Source of the DNA: Ichthyophonus hoferi
Lineage: Eukaryota > Opisthokonta > Ichthyosporea > Ichthyophonida > Ichthyophonidae
Reading direction: 5' to 3'
Length of the DNA stretch: 34,271 nucleotides
Assembly (NCBI GenBank): GCA_002751075.1
Contig: NAOQ01000517.1
Coordinates: 7,828-42,098, forward strand
Shown here: positions 33,201 to 34,271 of the stretch, one piece after another
Layout of the letters: each line of letters begins with the position of its first letter
Position numbering within the stretch: position 1 is the stretch's first letter
Made by a program: the position numbers and the translations under genes
Notes under the pieces: model-generated
Seen by the model: the letters and a program-made list of their open reading frames with translations, nothing else
Databases searched by the model: none
Told to the model about the DNA's origin: nothing

Positions 33201-34152
33201 TTAACACTTACATGCAAGCATACACACATACATATACATACATGTATACATACATACACACACATATACATACATAAATACATACATACATACATACTAT
33301 TACATATATATATGTATTCATACTCTCATACTATTATACTGTCATCCCATACACATATACATATATAACTAAAGACTGACCTACATATATATCTTCTTAC
33401 ATTAATACGTACCATTCATTGTTATAGTATCTCCCATCATCCATAACTAAACGAACCCTATTCCGTCTCTTCCTCCCACACCCCTCTCTACATATAGGTA
33501 GCTACCCATGCGATTGAAGCCATATGCGAGTTGTTGCTATGCATTGACCTATATAAGGAACAGAAGCCATTTGCTGATCTTATTGTTTTCTCTGTAAAGG
33601 TACACATAAAATTTTACCATTTTAGCTTATGCAATTTAACTATTTTAATTGGATATATTAATTAGATAAGGCGAGTTATTAGCTGTTTAATTAGAAGTAG
33701 CCTGTATCAATGAGGTAAATTATTGGATAGAAAGGTGTTTGATTAAGCACTATAATATATATTTATATGCATGCACTTTCATATAAATACTTCTATATAA
33801 ATTTACCTCTAATTATATAATTATAGGAAACAATTATAATCCCCGGTCCACCCAATCAAACACACCGATGAACAGATACGTCAATATATTACCTCATACA
33901 AATTTTGAGACAATTATATCTTACCTAACCCTCTAATATCTGGTTGTATTTATTTATTTTTTGTTTTTTCCCTATGCTCTCCTCTATCCTCTTTCTCTTT
34001 TCCAACCCCTCACTACTATTTCTTACTAGGTAGTGGAACATTTGTATAGTGTCAACGATAAGGAGTACCTACCACGGGTATTGCAAGCACTAACTAATCT
34101 AGCCACCGACTGCCCACGTCTGTTTGATGCTTGTGGTTCTGACGTTATCTGG
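30296..34152 (+). CDS. IPO5: Importin-5 / karyopherin-beta-3 type nuclear import receptor, 5' part, runs off the window
   Basis: Exons: 30296-30454, 31051-31137, 32191-32296, 32705-32925, 33498-33599, 34030-34152. They give 798 bases, 266 intact codons, ending at a donor TGG|GTGTGT, so the gene continues to the right. The ATG is the first Met after an in-frame TAG at 30233. The product is a chain of HEAT-like helices: SFEALLLQLNSPMADKRGEA (about 5-24), RRVFLCYPDSEPLLWTVVSE (63-82), SIRRKICHCVSTIAK (103-117), KWPELLPTLFQLVLTPEGPQ (about 125-144), FGDNLQKYAEMIHSLM and PRVLQALTNLATDCPRLF. The order matches IPO5/Kap121 N-terminal repeats. Known role: a Ran-regulated receptor carrying ribosomal proteins, histones and other cargo into the nucleus. 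IPO4/Kap123 is the main alternative. The exon 2 donor (GAG|GTCTTT) is weak, and exon 4 could begin six bases later at 32711. Confidence 0.93.
30720..30870 (+). repeat. Purine-rich GGGA tract in importin intron 1
   Basis: GAGA, GGAAGG and GGGA units run on the transcribed-sense strand of intron 1. The minus-strand 119-codon ORF here is the pyrimidine reading of this tract and is not a gene. Confidence 0.85.
31325..31570 (+). repeat. 12-bp minisatellite in importin intron 2
   Basis: About 20 diverged copies of a 12-base unit close to TTTTAATAGTGG or TTTTAATGGTAA. The 12-base period keeps two reading frames open, producing 75-codon and 83-codon frames of repeated Phe-Asn-Ser-Gly or Val/Leu residues. 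The array lies wholly within an intron. Confidence 0.95.
33205..33300 (+). repeat. (ACATAC)n microsatellite in importin intron 4
   Basis: Imperfect ACAT and ACATAC units run for about 90 bases between exons 4 and 5. The overlapping ORFs on both strands are Tyr/Ile/His/Cys readings of the repeat. Confidence 0.9.
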
Positions 34153-34194
34153 GTGTGTGTGTGTTTTGGTATGTGGTTGTGATGTGTATATGTA

Positions 34195-34271
34195 TAGATG
34201 TTGTAAGATATAGTAATATAAGCAGTATATGATATAGTAATATAGGTAGTATAGGATACAGTATTATAGGT
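34195..34271 (+). repeat. Start of a GATATAGTAATATA-type tandem repeat in importin intron 6
   Basis: Roughly 22-base imperfect units (GATATAGTAATATAAGCAGTAT, then a near copy) begin shortly after the sixth donor and run off the right edge. Confidence 0.75.

Overview
This is an AT-rich nuclear window from a eukaryote with intron-rich genes. Three multi-exon protein genes can be reconstructed through canonical GT-AG introns, and almost all remaining DNA is AT-rich intergenic sequence holding simple repeats, diverged interspersed repeats and coding relics. A folate/biopterin-transporter-family gene (known from protists, plants and cyanobacteria, not animals) beside standard mitochondrial-ribosome and nuclear-import genes suggests a unicellular or early-branching eukaryote. 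I cannot name the lineage. No bacterial-type operons, Shine-Dalgarno sites or CRISPR arrays are seen. A 25-N assembly gap lies at 16525-16549.

Layout: 1-320 is an (AAT)n microsatellite. 321-9689 has no confidently assigned gene, but it carries tandem duplications, two copies of an interspersed repeat (near 3.6 and 7.3 kb), coding relics (4.6-4.9 and 5.8 kb), a possible small spliced gene (6793-7131) and a possible signal-peptide exon (8089-8143). 9690-13694 (+) is a complete 10-exon, 639-residue folate-biopterin-transporter (FBT/BT1, major facilitator superfamily) gene. 13695-20306 is intergenic, with an orphan ORF (15412-15672, -), the assembly gap and a second relic locus (16.8-18.2 kb) that shares blocks with 4.6-5.9 kb. 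20307-25399 (-) is a complete 9-exon, 348-residue gene for mitochondrial large-ribosomal-subunit protein mL44. 25400-30295 is intergenic, with a third interspersed-repeat copy at 27.2-27.5 kb. 30296 to beyond the right edge (+) is the 5' part of an importin-5/karyopherin-beta-3-type gene: six exons, 266 residues, reading frame intact.

The three genes do not form a pathway. One is a membrane carrier, one a mitoribosomal structural protein and one a nuclear import receptor; each has its own transcription direction and kilobases of spacing. The least explained signal is the set of rearranged, peptide-preserving blocks shared by the 4.6-5.9 kb and 16.8-18.2 kb loci, followed by the roughly 250-base interspersed repeat with three same-orientation copies.
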